DNA of 42,839 nt from assembly GCA_014237965.1 (NCBI GenBank), contig JABABZ010000005.1, positions 1-42,839 of the forward strand. The letters are read 5' to 3'. Position numbers and translations under genes: made by a program. Origin of the DNA: Phycisphaerales bacterium. Lineage in GTDB: Bacteria; Planctomycetota; Phycisphaerae; Phycisphaerales; SM1A02. How positions within the stretch are numbered: position 1 is the first letter of the stretch; each line of letters begins with the position of its first letter. The notes beneath the pieces are model-generated. The model did no database searches. It was not told where the DNA came from and was given only the letters and a program-made list of their open reading frames with translations. Below, one piece after another: positions 16,398-26,980 of the stretch.

Positions 16398-18464
16398 TCA
16401 GTTCTCGATGACCTTCTCGCTCGCCTTCATGGTGACTGGGATGGTCATCTCCTCGCCGTCGCGGATGATCACCATTTCGACCACGTCGCCGGGTTGATGC
16501 TCACGGAGGCGAGTGACCATGTCCATGACGTCGATCAGATCCTCGCCCCCCCAGGCGATGATCACGTCGCCCTTTCGAAGCCCCGCAGCACTCGCACTGG
16601 TGTTCTCGCTCACACCTTCGATCTTCACCCCCGGCTCGTCGCCCGCGCCCATTCCCGGGCGAACTCCGAGACGGACGGGCGCATATCCCCGATCGTTCGG
16701 ATCAGGTCTCCCCGCCGCCTCGTTCTTCGGCTCCGCGACGACCCGAGTCGGACGTCCGCCCCCGAAGACCAGACGTTCGGGGTCGGTCGCGAAGTGGTCC
16801 GCAACCTCCACGAGGAGGTCGATGGCCTTCGCGGCTCCGGCCGGGTTCACCGTCCATCCATAGTCGCCGGGCTGGTGATAGACGTCGTGCGTCCCGGTGA
16901 AGAAGAAGAGCACCGGAATTCCCGCGCCGTAGAAACTCGCATGGTCACTCGGCCCACGGCCGTTCGGATCGGCGTGCACGGTGAGACCGCTCTCCTCGAG
17001 CATGGGTCGAACCTCTTCGAGCATGCCTTCTGCGCTCCCGGTACCTCCGATGGCGATCGTGTCGCTTCGCATCCGACCGATCATGTCCAGGTTCAACATC
17101 GCGTTGATGGAACCCGCGGGAAGCGTCGGATGCTCGACGTAGTAGCGAGACCCGTTGAGACCGGTTTCTTCTCCCGTGAATGCGAGGAAGAGAATCGAAC
17201 GCAGATCCGCGCCTTCTTCCGCGTTTTCATATCGCTCTGAAAGAAGTCCCGCCGCGACGATCACCCCGCTGGTCCCGCTGGCATTGTCATCCGCCCCGGG
17301 GTGAAGCCGGCCTCGATTGTTGGGCATCGCACCGAAGGTTCCCAGCCCGACGTGGTCGTAGTGACCCCCGATGATCACCCACTCGTCGGCGAGGTCGCCG
17401 CTTCCACGCAGCACGCCACCGATGTTCGAGGTGCGGTTCATTCCCCCGTCGATCGCCGTCGCCAGTCGGACTTCGTCGTCGCCATCAAAGATGATGCCGC
17501 CATGTCCCCCCTCGTCGGCGATACGGCGGAGCGCCGCGAGGTCTCTTCCGTCCGAGTCCGACGCCGCGATGATTCGATTCGCGATTTCGGGCGTCACCTG
17601 GACCACCGGAACATCAAGACTGGTTCCGGATCGGCTTGCTGCGACGTCCTGCAAGCCGTCCTTCGCGAAGACGGCGCCAGGAGGGTTCACGAGAATGATG
17701 CCCGCGGCCCCACGATCCACCGCCGCCTTCATCTTGGGCGGAATCGCGGCGTGACGGCTGAAGCGACGGTTCGTGAATCGACTTCGACCTTCCTCGTCCA
17801 GAGGCTCATAGCGAAGAATGATCACGATTCGTCCGGAGAGGTCCGCGCCGGGCTCCTCCCCGGCTGGAAAACTCGAGTATCCGTCCGGCCCTTCTTCGAT
17901 CGCGTAGCCGAGAAACGCGAGTGGCGCCGAGACATCCGCGGTGCCGGAGTTGCCGAGCACCGTGAAGTCTCTTCCCACCTCGGCGGTCTGCTCGCCGAGA
18001 TCGGCTCTTCGATACTGCATCAGCGCCCGTTCGATGGAGGGCCGTCCGCCCGGCAGCTCGAGGAACTGGCGATAGCTCGACCAGGTCTCCGACTCGTCTC
18101 CATCTTCGGGAAACGCCGGTTCCAACCCCAGGCGCTCGAACCAGAACTGCACGTAATCCGCCGCTCGCTCGATTCCCGCACTCCCCGGCGCCCTGCCCTC
18201 GAAGTAGGGACCGGAAAGCGTCATGACATGTTGATACCACTCGCGGGCCACCGGACCGAGATCCTCGAACAACCGGCCAAGATCCGCGGTCTCCGCATCG
18301 ACGACGACGAAGTCGTTCTCCGGCTGGAAACCGTAGGGGTTGATCGTTCCTTCGATGATCGTGCCGGACGCACGGTCCTGCGCCGCGGCGTTCGGACTGA
18401 AGCCGAGCACGATGATCAGGACGGTCGAAGTGACGATGAACGAAGAAACCTGGCGAATGCGCAT
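16398..18464 (-). CDS. Secreted M28 aminopeptidase with PA and PDZ domains
   Basis: A 688-residue exported protease. The signal peptide (MRIRQVSSFIVTSTVLIIVL...AAAQ) ends near residue 29. A PA domain spans about 170-280 (AFLGYAIEEG...GAAGIILVNPP). The M28 zinc-peptidase domain follows with all ligands visible: GGHYDHVG, GADDNASGT, FTGEETGLNG (catalytic Glu), NLDMIGRM and HDVYHQPGD. The C-terminal PDZ domain (GVKIEGVSENTSASAAGLRK) probably positions substrate or anchors the enzyme. It would release N-terminal amino acids from peptides in the periplasm or outside the cell. It is apparently monocistronic and convergent with the FAH-family gene. The order signal peptide-PA-M28-PDZ is known in marine bacteria. 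Confidence 0.93.
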   Translation of the reverse strand: MRIRQVSSFIVTSTVLIIVLGFSPNAAAQDRASGTIIEGTINPYGFQPENDFVVVDAETADLGRLFEDLGPVAREWYQHVMTLSGPYFEGRAPGSAGIERAADYVQFWFERLGLEPAFPEDGDESETWSSYRQFLELPGGRPSIERALMQYRRADLGEQTAEVGRDFTVLGNSGTADVSAPLAFLGYAIEEGPDGYSSFPAGEEPGADLSGRIVIILRYEPLDEEGRSRFTNRRFSRHAAIPPKMKAAVDRGAAGIILVNPPGAVFAKDGLQDVAASRSGTSLDVPVVQVTPEIANRIIAASDSDGRDLAALRRIADEGGHGGIIFDGDDEVRLATAIDGGMNRTSNIGGVLRGSGDLADEWVIIGGHYDHVGLGTFGAMPNNRGRLHPGADDNASGTSGVIVAAGLLSERYENAEEGADLRSILFLAFTGEETGLNGSRYYVEHPTLPAGSINAMLNLDMIGRMRSDTIAIGGTGSAEGMLEEVRPMLEESGLTVHADPNGRGPSDHASFYGAGIPVLFFFTGTHDVYHQPGDYGWTVNPAGAAKAIDLLVEVADHFATDPERLVFGGGRPTRVVAEPKNEAAGRPDPNDRGYAPVRLGVRPGMGAGDEPGVKIEGVSENTSASAAGLRKGDVIIAWGGEDLIDVMDMVTRLREHQPGDVVEMVIIRDGEEMTIPVTMKASEKVIEN

Positions 18465-18592
18465 GGACGGGACCTTTGGCGACGAGGGCGAAGCGAAGAG
18501 GTGGTGAAGCAGGATCGACCGGAGAGAAGCCTGCGGTCATCATAGGTTCCGCGAGAACGAAAATCCGCTCGCCGGCAAGCCACCGGAAGAGA

Positions 18593-19558
18593 TCAAGGCT
18601 GCAGGGGCAGAAGAACCCCTCCGAACGTGGCGAAGGTGATTCGACGGCCGGAATCGACCTCGATCAGATCGAAGAGACCTCCCGGTCGACGGCGATACCG
18701 AGGCGGCGGCGAATCGATCGGGGCGCCGGAATCAAGGATCTCCGCCGCTTCGACCCCGCCGGGCAGTCGACCGCCCCGGACACCGGCGTGCGCCGTGATC
18801 CTCCGAGCATGTGGAACGAGACTCTGAATGAGCGCCATATCCTCGTCATCGAGTTGCATGCCACGTCGCCGCGAATCGAGCGCTCGCTCGAAACCGACGA
18901 GCATCCGGCCGTCGGCGGCGTACATGTAGATGCCGCCTCTCTCGGGATCGACCGGCGTGATCGCCGATCCTTCAGACGGGTCGAGGGGTGGCCCGATTCG
19001 CCAACGCAAGAGGCAACCCGGCGGACGCGACAGCGTCTCGATCGCCAAGGGGCCGGGCGGCTTTCCGCCGTGCCGTCGCAAGGAGTCCGGGATGCGCTCG
19101 AGAATCTCCGCGAGCGCCGAATCCGGTGGGGTCAGAGGATCTGCAGGGTCGACGCCACGAGCGATCCGGGCGGCCATCGCCGAGCCGAGTCGTCCACCCG
19201 CATGGATGATCCCGGGGGGTGGGCGATCGGTCACCATGGCATTCAGGAAACCGGCCAGACCTCCGATCCAGCCCGCCAGCACGAGCAGAGAGAGCACCGT
19301 GCCCGCGATCGACCAGGCGGGCCTCGGAGATCGGATTCCCGGCAATCCCAGCCCGATTCCCGCGATCGCGGAGAGCCCGACCGTGGGAATACCCAGAAGC
19401 CCCATCACCACCGCGGCCCGCCCTCGGCGGACTTCAAGCGGTTCCGGCATCGTGTTTCCGGGGAGGTTCCCGGAACCTGATCCGGATACCGGATCCGCCT
19501 CTTCCGGAGACTCTGGTTCGGACGGCGTGTCGATACGCGAATTCGCCATGCGGACCAT
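18593..19558 (-). CDS. Membrane protein of unknown function
   Basis: About 321 residues, or 318 if it starts at 19549 (MANSRIDTP); neither start has a clear ribosome site. The first 45 residues are acidic and low-complexity. Two hydrophobic Gly-rich segments follow, at about 50-75 ([20 protein letters not shown]) and 80-105 ([20 protein letters not shown]), the second like a DUF4190-type segment. The remaining 210 residues are soluble and include a [15 protein letters not shown] stretch, [19 protein letters not shown] and a closing [16 protein letters not shown] recognise no catalytic motif. The gene is followed 128 bp later by the M28 peptidase gene on the same strand and diverges from gcvP. 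Confidence 0.65.
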   Translation of the reverse strand: MVRMANSRIDTPSEPESPEEADPVSGSGSGNLPGNTMPEPLEVRRGRAAVVMGLLGIPTVGLSAIAGIGLGLPGIRSPRPAWSIAGTVLSLLVLAGWIGGLAGFLNAMVTDRPPPGIIHAGGRLGSAMAARIARGVDPADPLTPPDSALAEILERIPDSLRRHGGKPPGPLAIETLSRPPGCLLRWRIGPPLDPSEGSAITPVDPERGGIYMYAADGRMLVGFERALDSRRRGMQLDDEDMALIQSLVPHARRITAHAGVRGGRLPGGVEAAEILDSGAPIDSPPPRYRRRPGGLFDLIEVDSGRRITFATFGGVLLPLQP

Positions 19559-19626
19559 CTATACTCGACGGATTCGATCAGTGTCGACCCCCCCCTCGAT
19601 TCCCGCTCTGGAACGATCCTCCTGCC

Positions 19627-22557
19627 ATGGCCAACTCCACGCGAACGTCAGACTCCCCCACTTCGACCCATCCACTGAACCCGACCGACGACTTCCCCCG
19701 TCGCCACCTCGGGCCGGATGCGAACGAGGCCGCTGGAATGCTTGCGGAACTCGGTCTCGATTCGATCGATTCCTTGATCTCCGAGGCGATCCCCGCCGCG
19801 ATCCGGGATGGGCGACCGCTCTCCCTTCGCGATGATGTTCTCTACACCACCAACACCAGACGAATCCCGGGAGAGCAGGAAGCGTTGTCGTGCATTCGCG
19901 ATCTTGCGGAGCAGAATGAAATCTGGCGCAGTTACATCGGCATGGGATACCACGGAACCATCACGCCATCCGTGATCCTGCGGACGGTGCTGGAGAACCC
20001 GTGCTGGTACACCCAGTACACGCCGTACCAGGCGGAGATCGCGCAGGGCCGACTTCAAGCACTGTTGAACTTCCAGACGATGATCGCGGATCTCACCGCG
20101 ATGCCGCTCGCGAACGCCTCGTTGCTCGACGAAGCGACCGCCGCCGCGGAAGCGATGTCGATGTGCGCCACGCAGACCAACCGACGCGCGTTCTTCGTCG
20201 CCGACGACTGCCATCCCCAGACCATCGGAGTGATCGAGACCCGTGCGAAGGGGCTCGGTATCGAGGTGCTCGTCGGGAATCTCGCGGGCATCGACTTCGA
20301 GAGCCGGGAGTTCGCCGGCGTCCTCGTGCAGTACCCCGCCACCGACGGGCGGATCGGCGATCACGGTGATCTGGCCGAACGCACCCATGCGGCTGGCGCC
20401 ATGCTCGTGGTGGCGGCCGACCCACTCGCGCTCACCCTCCTCAAGCCACCCGGTGAATGGGGTGCTGACATCGTCATCGGGTCCACCCAGCGATTCGGCG
20501 TGCCGATGGGCCTCGGAGGTCCTCATGCGGCGTACATGGCCGTGCAGGAGAAACTGGTCCGCCGCATGCCCGGTCGCCTCATCGGTGTAAGCCGGGACGT
20601 CCACGGCAAACCGGCCCTTCGCATGGCGATTCAGACCCGCGAACAGCACATCCGGCGCGATCGGGCCACCAGCAACATCTGCACCGCACAGGTCCTGCTC
20701 GCGATCATCGCCGGTTTCTTCGGCGTCTACCACGGACCCGAAGGTCTTCGCAACATCGCCGATCGAATTCGCGGACTCTCCTGCACGCTCGCGGAAGGAC
20801 TCCGGCGACTCGGTCACGTGATCCACGAAGGTCCCTTCTTCGACACCATCCGCGTCCGACCCAAGGGTGGCGTGGAGACCGTTCTGGAGAAGCTCGCGAA
20901 GTCGAAGATCAACGTCCGGAACTTCGGAGACGGATCTCTGGGGATCAGCCTCGACCAGACCGTGCTGGCGACCGACCTCCAGTCGATCTGGGCATGCTTC
21001 GGTTCGACGGAATTCGAATTCGACGCGGTGTACTCCGAAGTCGACCCCGAGTATCCCGCCACGATCAAGCGTGAATCGAAGTTCATGACCCACCCGGTGT
21101 TCCATGAGCATCGCACCGAAACCACGTTGCTGCGTTACATCACCGAACTTCAGTCACGGGACCTCTCTCTCGCCCATTCGATGATTCCCCTCGGCTCGTG
21201 CACGATGAAACTCAATGCATCGAGCGAGATGCTTCCGGTCACCTGGCCCGAATTCGGAGCGATCCATCCCTTCGCACCCGAGTCCCAATGGCCGGGATAC
21301 ACGGCCCTGTTCAAGTCGCTCGAGTCATGGCTGGCGGAGATCACCGGCTTCGATGGCATCAGCCTCCAGCCGAACGCCGGCAGCCAGGGCGAATACGCGG
21401 GACTGATGTCCATCAAGGCGTACCACGAACACCGTGGTGATCGAAACCGGGACGTCTGCATCATTCCCCTCTCGGCCCACGGCACGAATCCCGCCAGCGC
21501 CGTGGTCGCGGGCATGACCGTGGTCCCCGTGAAGTGCACGGATTCCGGGGACATCGATCTCGACGACCTTCGAGAACGAATCGACGCCCATCGGGACCGG
21601 CTGGCCGCGATCATGATCACCTATCCCTCCACGCACGGCGTGTTCGAGACCGAAGTCCGAACGATGTGCGATCTGGTGCACGAAGCGGGCGGCATGGTCT
21701 ACATGGACGGCGCCAACATGAACGCGATGGTCGGCCTCGTCCGACCCGCCGATCTCGGCGCCGACGTGTGTCACCTCAACCTTCACAAGACCTTCTGCAT
21801 TCCCCACGGCGGAGGCGGCCCGGGCATGGGCCCGATCGGGGTGACCAGCGTCCTGCAACCGTTCCTTCCGAGCCATCCCGTGGTCAGGCCGATCGACGCC
21901 GGCGAGCACGCGATGGGACCGGTGTCGGCGGCACCCTACGGATCGCCGAGCATCCTCCCGATCTCCTGGATGTACATCGCGATGATGGGCGGCGAGGGTC
22001 TGACCCGCGCGACCGAGATCGCGATCCTCAACGCCAACTACATGGCGTCCCGACTCGCGGGCCACTACGAGATCCTCTACACCAACGAGAATGGACGATG
22101 CGCGCACGAGTTCATCATCGACTGCCGCCAGTTCGACAAGTCCGCCGGTATCAAGATCGACGACGTCGCCAAGCGACTCATGGACTACGGGTTCCACGGG
22201 CCGACCATGAGCTGGCCGGTCCCCGGAACCCTCATGGTGGAACCGACCGAAAGCGAGACTCGCGCCGAGCTCGACCGGTTCTGCGACGCGATGATCTCGA
22301 TTCGAGCCGAGATCAAGGCGATCGAAGACGGCACCGCGGACCGGGAGAACAACGTGCTCCGCAATGCGCCCCACTGCCTGCATGCGGTCACCGGTGATGC
22401 CTGGGATCACCCCTATCCCCGCGAACAGGCGGCGTATCCGGCAGCATGGTTGAAGGAGCGGAAGTTCTGGCCGAGCGTCGGGCGAATCGACAACCCCTAC
22501 GGCGACCGGAATCTGGCCTGTTCCTGCGAAGGAATGGAGTCCTACGCGGAGGGTTGA
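19627..22557 (+). CDS. gcvP: Glycine dehydrogenase (decarboxylating), P-protein
   Basis: A 976-residue single-chain P-protein, full length for the fused (non-split) form. It decarboxylates glycine and loads the aminomethyl group onto lipoylated GcvH. Signatures include [10 protein letters not shown] at the N-terminus, [36 protein letters not shown], and the pyridoxal-phosphate lysine K721 in [20 protein letters not shown]. The end [20 protein letters not shown] is typical. The start at 19627 is chosen because the family homology begins shortly after it; upstream readings are antisense to the neighbouring gene. gcvT and gcvH are not adjacent, so the rest of the glycine cleavage system must lie elsewhere. 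Confidence 0.97.
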   Translation: MANSTRTSDSPTSTHPLNPTDDFPRRHLGPDANEAAGMLAELGLDSIDSLISEAIPAAIRDGRPLSLRDDVLYTTNTRRIPGEQEALSCIRDLAEQNEIWRSYIGMGYHGTITPSVILRTVLENPCWYTQYTPYQAEIAQGRLQALLNFQTMIADLTAMPLANASLLDEATAAAEAMSMCATQTNRRAFFVADDCHPQTIGVIETRAKGLGIEVLVGNLAGIDFESREFAGVLVQYPATDGRIGDHGDLAERTHAAGAMLVVAADPLALTLLKPPGEWGADIVIGSTQRFGVPMGLGGPHAAYMAVQEKLVRRMPGRLIGVSRDVHGKPALRMAIQTREQHIRRDRATSNICTAQVLLAIIAGFFGVYHGPEGLRNIADRIRGLSCTLAEGLRRLGHVIHEGPFFDTIRVRPKGGVETVLEKLAKSKINVRNFGDGSLGISLDQTVLATDLQSIWACFGSTEFEFDAVYSEVDPEYPATIKRESKFMTHPVFHEHRTETTLLRYITELQSRDLSLAHSMIPLGSCTMKLNASSEMLPVTWPEFGAIHPFAPESQWPGYTALFKSLESWLAEITGFDGISLQPNAGSQGEYAGLMSIKAYHEHRGDRNRDVCIIPLSAHGTNPASAVVAGMTVVPVKCTDSGDIDLDDLRERIDAHRDRLAAIMITYPSTHGVFETEVRTMCDLVHEAGGMVYMDGANMNAMVGLVRPADLGADVCHLNLHKTFCIPHGGGGPGMGPIGVTSVLQPFLPSHPVVRPIDAGEHAMGPVSAAPYGSPSILPISWMYIAMMGGEGLTRATEIAILNANYMASRLAGHYEILYTNENGRCAHEFIIDCRQFDKSAGIKIDDVAKRLMDYGFHGPTMSWPVPGTLMVEPTESETRAELDRFCDAMISIRAEIKAIEDGTADRENNVLRNAPHCLHAVTGDAWDHPYPREQAAYPAAWLKERKFWPSVGRIDNPYGDRNLACSCEGMESYAEG

Positions 22558-22597
22558 GGTCGGCGAGCGTTTCGGACGCCGTCCTCCCGCGACCGAC

Positions 22598-24076
22598 TCA
22601 GGCCAGGCCGAGCCAGCCGGACAACGATGCCGCCGTGCCGAGGAAGATCAGGAAACTCAGCGAGTCGGTCACCATGGTCAGGAAGATGGTGCTCGCGGTC
22701 GCCGGATCCGCGCCCAACCGTCGCATCAGCATCGGAAGCGCCGTGCCGGTGAAAGTACCGATGGTGAGCGAGCAGGTCATCGAGATCGCGATCACGATTC
22801 CGAGCTTCCAGGTGCCGCTCCCCGAGATGATCGAAATGCTCCCGATCAGCGTGCCCACCAGAATTCCTGCGATGAGCCCGTTGATCGCCCCGACCATCGA
22901 CTCACGAAGCAGAAGACGACTCGCGACCTTGCTGTTCACCTGATCGAGCACGATGCCTCGGAGAGTGACCGCGAGCGACTGCTGTCCGGCGTTTCCGGAT
23001 TGATTCGCGATCACCGGCATCAACACCGCGAGGATCGCGATCTCCGCGATCAGACCCTCGAACTGGAAGACCACGATCGCGCCGATCGAACTGGTGATCA
23101 GATTGACGACGAGCCAGGGAATCCGACTTCGGAGCTTCTCGCCGGTCGACGAAAAGACCATCTCCTCCCGACCCGCCCCAACCATCATCTGCGCATCTTC
23201 AGTACCTTCGGCGAGGATCGACCCGAGGACGTCATCCACGGTGACCGCCCCGAGCAAGCGACCCTCTCCATCCACCACGGGAAGCACCAGATAGTCGTAT
23301 TTCTCGAACTCGATCGCGACCGTCTCACGATCGAGTTCCGGAGGAATGGCCGCGATCTCGCGATCACAGACATCGCTGATCCGCTCGTCGGGTCCGGCGA
23401 TCACCAGCCGGCGGTATCCGAGCATGCCGGTCAACCGGCCTTCGGCATCGACCACGAAGATCGAGTGCATCTCCTCGCTCGCCTCCGCCACTCGAATCGC
23501 CTGCACCGCCTCGATGACCGTCATCTCCTCGCGGATCCTGAGGACGTCCGGCGTCATCAGTCCACCGGCGGTGTCCTCCTCGTAGGCCAGCAGCCGCTGC
23601 ATCGCGAGTCGACCGGCCCCCGACATCCGAGGGAGAATCGCATCGGTGATCTCATCCGGCGCCAGCTGAAGGAGGTCCGCCGCATCATCCGACGCCATCG
23701 TTTCGAGGAGCGCCGCCGCGTAGGCGGAGTCCTCTTCGACGAGATCTTCGAGCACACTGACCGCAAGCGGCCCGACCATGTGCGAAAGCGCTTCGGCCGC
23801 ATTGGCGACTTCCATCTCCTCCAGCACGTCCGCAGCGTCACCTTCGTCGAGCGCCTCGAGCGTATCCGCCGCATCCGCGGGATCCTGCGCCTCGACCGCG
23901 GAGGCGAGAATCGGCAGATCGATCGTGTGCTGAAGCAGTCGAGCGACGCGATGGTCTTCGGCGCTGGCTTCCGCCGGGTTCTCGATGACCGTCGATGGAG
24001 GCGTGGGTCTTGGCTCCCCGCCGACGTCTTCCGAGCGGGGTCGATCCTCGGGCTCGGATTCTCGTTCGGGAGTCAT
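22598..24076 (-). CDS. mgtE: Magnesium transporter MgtE
   Basis: A 492-residue Mg2+ channel/transporter with the standard layout. A soluble acidic N-domain of helical repeats (about 45-165, with DAADTLEALDEGDAADVLEE) is followed by a CBS pair (about 170-290, LMTPDVLRIREEMTVIEAV...DYLVLPVVDGEGR). Five transmembrane helices then run from about 325, containing the pore-region sequence PVIANQSGNAGQQSLAVTLRG. The start at 24076 gives MTPERESEPEDR; an upstream alternative at 24142 adds 22 residues overlapping the divergent promoter region. The gene is convergent with gcvP and divergent from the RNA methyltransferase. Cytoplasmic Mg2+ binding to the N/CBS domains gates such channels. Confidence 0.95.
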   Translation of the reverse strand: MTPERESEPEDRPRSEDVGGEPRPTPPSTVIENPAEASAEDHRVARLLQHTIDLPILASAVEAQDPADAADTLEALDEGDAADVLEEMEVANAAEALSHMVGPLAVSVLEDLVEEDSAYAAALLETMASDDAADLLQLAPDEITDAILPRMSGAGRLAMQRLLAYEEDTAGGLMTPDVLRIREEMTVIEAVQAIRVAEASEEMHSIFVVDAEGRLTGMLGYRRLVIAGPDERISDVCDREIAAIPPELDRETVAIEFEKYDYLVLPVVDGEGRLLGAVTVDDVLGSILAEGTEDAQMMVGAGREEMVFSSTGEKLRSRIPWLVVNLITSSIGAIVVFQFEGLIAEIAILAVLMPVIANQSGNAGQQSLAVTLRGIVLDQVNSKVASRLLLRESMVGAINGLIAGILVGTLIGSISIISGSGTWKLGIVIAISMTCSLTIGTFTGTALPMLMRRLGADPATASTIFLTMVTDSLSFLIFLGTAASLSGWLGLA

Positions 24077-24159
24077 GGCTCGAGTGTATCTGCGACATCC
24101 GGTCCTTACCTCGGCCGTCGGGGTTGCGGAAGGCGTCCACAACCGCGACCCTCCCTTTC

Positions 24160-24987
24160 ATGACCATCGAGGCCATCCGGCATTCCGACGATCCGAGGCT
24201 GGAGGACTTTCGCGACCTTCAAGGCCGCGATCAGCGAGGCATCGATGCGCGACCGGGAGTCTTCATCGGGGAACAGCCTCTGGTGGTGGAAGCGATGCTC
24301 GAGTCTCCCGAGAGAATACGAAGGATTCTGGTCTCCGAAGGCAAGCGACCGTGGCTCGAACAGACGCTCGCGGCGCATGGCGATCCCGAGATCGAGGCGT
24401 TGGTCGCACCAAAGGAGATTCTCGAGTCCATCGTCGGATTCCAGATCCACCGAGGCGTCCTCGCCAGCGGTGATCGAACGGGCGTCGATGATCGCTCCAT
24501 CGACGAGATCATCCATGAATCGGACCGGCCGTCGACGATCCTGGTCTGCGAGTCGATTCGCAACATCGACAACATCGGCATGCTCTTTCGCGTCGCCGCC
24601 GCGTTCGGCGTGGACGGCGTGATTCTGAGCCCGGACTGCCACGACCCGCTCTACCGGAAGTCATTGCGGGTCTCGATCGGTCATGCATTGCGGGTTCCCT
24701 TCGCCCGCAGCACGAGCTGGGCCGAGGATCTCGACCGACTTGGAACGATGCATGGGTTCCACCGGATCGGCGCCAGTATCGAAGGGCGAACCGAGGTCGA
24801 TCTCGCCAACCCGTCCGACCGCATCGCGCTGGTGATGGGAAGCGAGTTCGAAGGCCTGAGCGACGTCGCGTCGCGGAACTGCGACTCGCTGGTCCGAATC
24901 GCCATGGCTCCGGGCGTCGATTCGCTCAACGTGGCGGTGGCGGCCGCAGTCCTTCTCGATCGCCATTCCACCGGCGACAGAGGCTGA
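24160..24987 (+). CDS. SpoU/TrmH-family RNA 2'-O-methyltransferase
   Basis: A 275-residue SPOUT methyltransferase. After an N-terminal substrate-binding part (FIGEQPLVVEAMLESPERIRR) come the three family motifs: ESIRNIDNIGMLFRVAAAFG (motif 1), RIALVMGSEFEGLSD (motif 2) and VRIAMAPGVDSLNVAVAAAV (motif 3). The last two build the SAM-binding knot. It would methylate a ribose in tRNA or rRNA; the exact site cannot be predicted. The start at 24160 has no clear Shine-Dalgarno sequence. About 80 bp separate it from the divergent mgtE start. It is followed by a 241-bp non-coding stretch before the HtrA gene. Confidence 0.9.
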   Translation: MTIEAIRHSDDPRLEDFRDLQGRDQRGIDARPGVFIGEQPLVVEAMLESPERIRRILVSEGKRPWLEQTLAAHGDPEIEALVAPKEILESIVGFQIHRGVLASGDRTGVDDRSIDEIIHESDRPSTILVCESIRNIDNIGMLFRVAAAFGVDGVILSPDCHDPLYRKSLRVSIGHALRVPFARSTSWAEDLDRLGTMHGFHRIGASIEGRTEVDLANPSDRIALVMGSEFEGLSDVASRNCDSLVRIAMAPGVDSLNVAVAAAVLLDRHSTGDRG

Positions 24988-25054
24988 AAAACGCCTTTTC
25001 GACACGGTCCGAATACTTCGCAAATTGAAGAACGAAGTCGATCGACGCCGAACC

Positions 25055-25219
25055 CGCCTCTGCGGCGAGGCGTAAGCTCCATGCGTCGTCCCATCCTAGA
25101 GGAAAAGGGGATGCCGGGACGACGCCACCGATCACCGCGAGGTTTTCGGCTGAAGCCGATCACGGCGAGCGCCATCGTGGCGCCCGCACTCGCGTCAACC
25201 CAGCCTCCGTTGAAAGGAG
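25055..25219 (+). promoter_or_regulatory. Hairpin-rich leader upstream of htrA
   Basis: Five complementary pairs occur in a row: CGCCTC/GAGGCG (25055-25072), a perfect 10-bp GCGTCGTCCC/GGGACGACGC (25083-25125, 23-base loop), TCGGC-tgaa-GCCGA (25146-25159), GCGCC-atcgt-GGCGC (25169-25183), and CTCC-gttgaaa-GGAG (25205-25219). The last pairs the Shine-Dalgarno of the HtrA gene. The first ones may instead terminate the methyltransferase transcript. It could be a structured leader controlling a stress protease. Confidence 0.35.
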
Positions 25220-25228
25220 TCAAGAGTC

Positions 25229-26752
25229 ATGAGAGATTCCACCCGGAACGGTCAGGCGAACCGCACCCCTCGAGGACGTCGCATGATGGTCCTCGCCGCC
25301 CTCGCAGGACTTGCGGCATCGCCGACGCTCTTCGCGGCCGATACCGTCACTTTCACCAACAACGACACACGATCGAGCGTCGGTGTCGGCGACGCGATGA
25401 TTCTGTCGAATGCATTTCGTTCCGTCGCGGAGACTCTTCGTCCCAGCGTGGTCCAGATCATCTCGATCGATCATCCTCCTTTCGCCGGTGGCGAAGGACG
25501 AGGCGGCCGCCCCGATCGAAATCGAATTCCGGAACAGTTCCGTGATCTCTTCCCCGACCTGCCGCAGGCCGGGCCGGATCCGAATCGGAGACAACCCGAT
25601 CGCATGGGGCAGGGAACCGGGGTCATCGCCACGGCAGATGGCCTGGTGATCACCAACAACCACGTGATCGCCGGTGCCGATGAGGTGAAGATCCTCCTCC
25701 ACGATGGTCGCGAGACCACCGCCCAGGTGATCGGTGCCGACCCCGCGACCGATCTCGCGGTGCTGCGAATCGATGCGTCGGATCTCGTCGCCGCGAAATT
25801 CGGTGACAGCGACGAGTCACAGGTCGGCGACTGGGTCATCGCTCTGGGAAGTCCCTTCGGACTGAGCCAGACGGTGACCGCCGGCATCGTCAGCGCACTC
25901 GGCCGAGAAGGGGTGGGGCTCGCCACGTTCGAGAACTACATCCAGACCGATGCGGCGATCAATCCTGGAAACTCCGGAGGTCCGCTCTCGAACATCCACG
26001 GCGAAGTGATCGGAATCAACACCGCGATCTCCAGCGCGACCGGTGGCAACGACGGCATCGGTTTCGCGATCCCCAGCCGGATGGTTCAGCGGATCGTGAA
26101 CGATCTGGCGACCGACGGCACCGTGGAACGAGGCTGGCTCGGCGTCAACATCCAACCATTGGACGAAGACCTCGCGGCGAGCTTCGGTCACGACGCCAGA
26201 TCCGGCGTGCTCGTGGCCGGCGTGCTCGCCGGAACCCCGGCGGCGAATGCCGGACTGGAACCCGGTGACATCGTCTTGAACATCAACGGCCAACGAACCG
26301 ACACCCCGGCGGGACTCGCCCGTCGAATCGCGGACTTCGCGCCGGAAACCTCGGTCTCTCTGGAACTCCTCCGCGACGGAAAGCGGCTGTCGCGAACCGC
26401 GGTGCTCGGCACCCGTCCCGGATCCGAACCGGCGACCGAACTCGAGGAAGCCCCCGAGCCGAAGATGCCGAAGCTCGGACTCGAACTCGAGCCGCTGGAC
26501 GAGACGACGCGACTCGAAGCGGGACTGAACTCGGAAACCGGTCTCTTCGTGAAGGGTGTCCTCGCTGACGGACCAGCCGCTGCGGCGGGCATCGAGCCGG
26601 GAGACGCGATCCTTCGGATCAACGGGCTTCGACCGACCAGCGTCGAGTCGTTCGAGGGTGCCTGCGAGGACATCGAACCTGATCAGAGGATTCGGCTCCT
26701 GGTGGAGCGGAGAGGCATGACTCGCTTCATCCTCGTCGAGGCGGGGAACTGA
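25229..26752 (+). CDS. Periplasmic serine protease, HtrA/DegP type
   Basis: A 507-residue trypsin-like protease/chaperone. The signal peptide ends near residue 36 (GLAASPTLFA-AD), with a twin-basic n-region (RRMM). The catalytic triad is visible as H145 (ITNNHVI), D175 (TDLAVLRI) and S249 (NPGNSGGPL). The loop before H145 holds a Pro/Arg/Gln-rich insert (about 90-128). Two PDZ domains follow, at about 285-390 (GWLGVNIQPLDEDLAASFG) and 410-500 (GLFVKGVLADGPAAAAGIEP). It degrades misfolded envelope proteins. A strong AAGGAG precedes the start and is itself in a possible hairpin. Monocistronic, closed by an intrinsic terminator downstream. Confidence 0.95.
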   Translation: MRDSTRNGQANRTPRGRRMMVLAALAGLAASPTLFAADTVTFTNNDTRSSVGVGDAMILSNAFRSVAETLRPSVVQIISIDHPPFAGGEGRGGRPDRNRIPEQFRDLFPDLPQAGPDPNRRQPDRMGQGTGVIATADGLVITNNHVIAGADEVKILLHDGRETTAQVIGADPATDLAVLRIDASDLVAAKFGDSDESQVGDWVIALGSPFGLSQTVTAGIVSALGREGVGLATFENYIQTDAAINPGNSGGPLSNIHGEVIGINTAISSATGGNDGIGFAIPSRMVQRIVNDLATDGTVERGWLGVNIQPLDEDLAASFGHDARSGVLVAGVLAGTPAANAGLEPGDIVLNINGQRTDTPAGLARRIADFAPETSVSLELLRDGKRLSRTAVLGTRPGSEPATELEEAPEPKMPKLGLELEPLDETTRLEAGLNSETGLFVKGVLADGPAAAAGIEPGDAILRINGLRPTSVESFEGACEDIEPDQRIRLLVERRGMTRFILVEAGN

Positions 26753-26790
26753 AGACAGGTCCGAATATCAACCAATTCGATCCGACCTCT

Positions 26791-26855
26791 CGCACCATGG
26801 TGGTGCGGGACTCCGGGACCACGGTGGGCGCCCCTCCGCCGTGGTCCCCCTTTTT
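26791..26855 (+). terminator. Intrinsic terminator after htrA, with a second hairpin
   Basis: GGGACCACGG (26815-26824) pairs perfectly with CCGTGGTCCC (26839-26848); the stem can extend four more pairs, including two G-T. TTTTT follows at 26851-26855. Immediately before it, CGCACCA-tgg-TGGTGCG (26791-26807) forms another 7-bp hairpin. Together they separate htrA from the ebo-type cluster. Confidence 0.85.
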
Positions 26856-26980
26856 CATGCAGAATTCCGGTGCTCCGAATTCGGAACCAGCCCCGTCGAG
26901 ACGGGTCCGATCTATGCTGTCCCGCTCTACCCGTTCCGTTGGCCTCGGCGTTCGATCGAGCCGATTGACACCAGGTCCCA

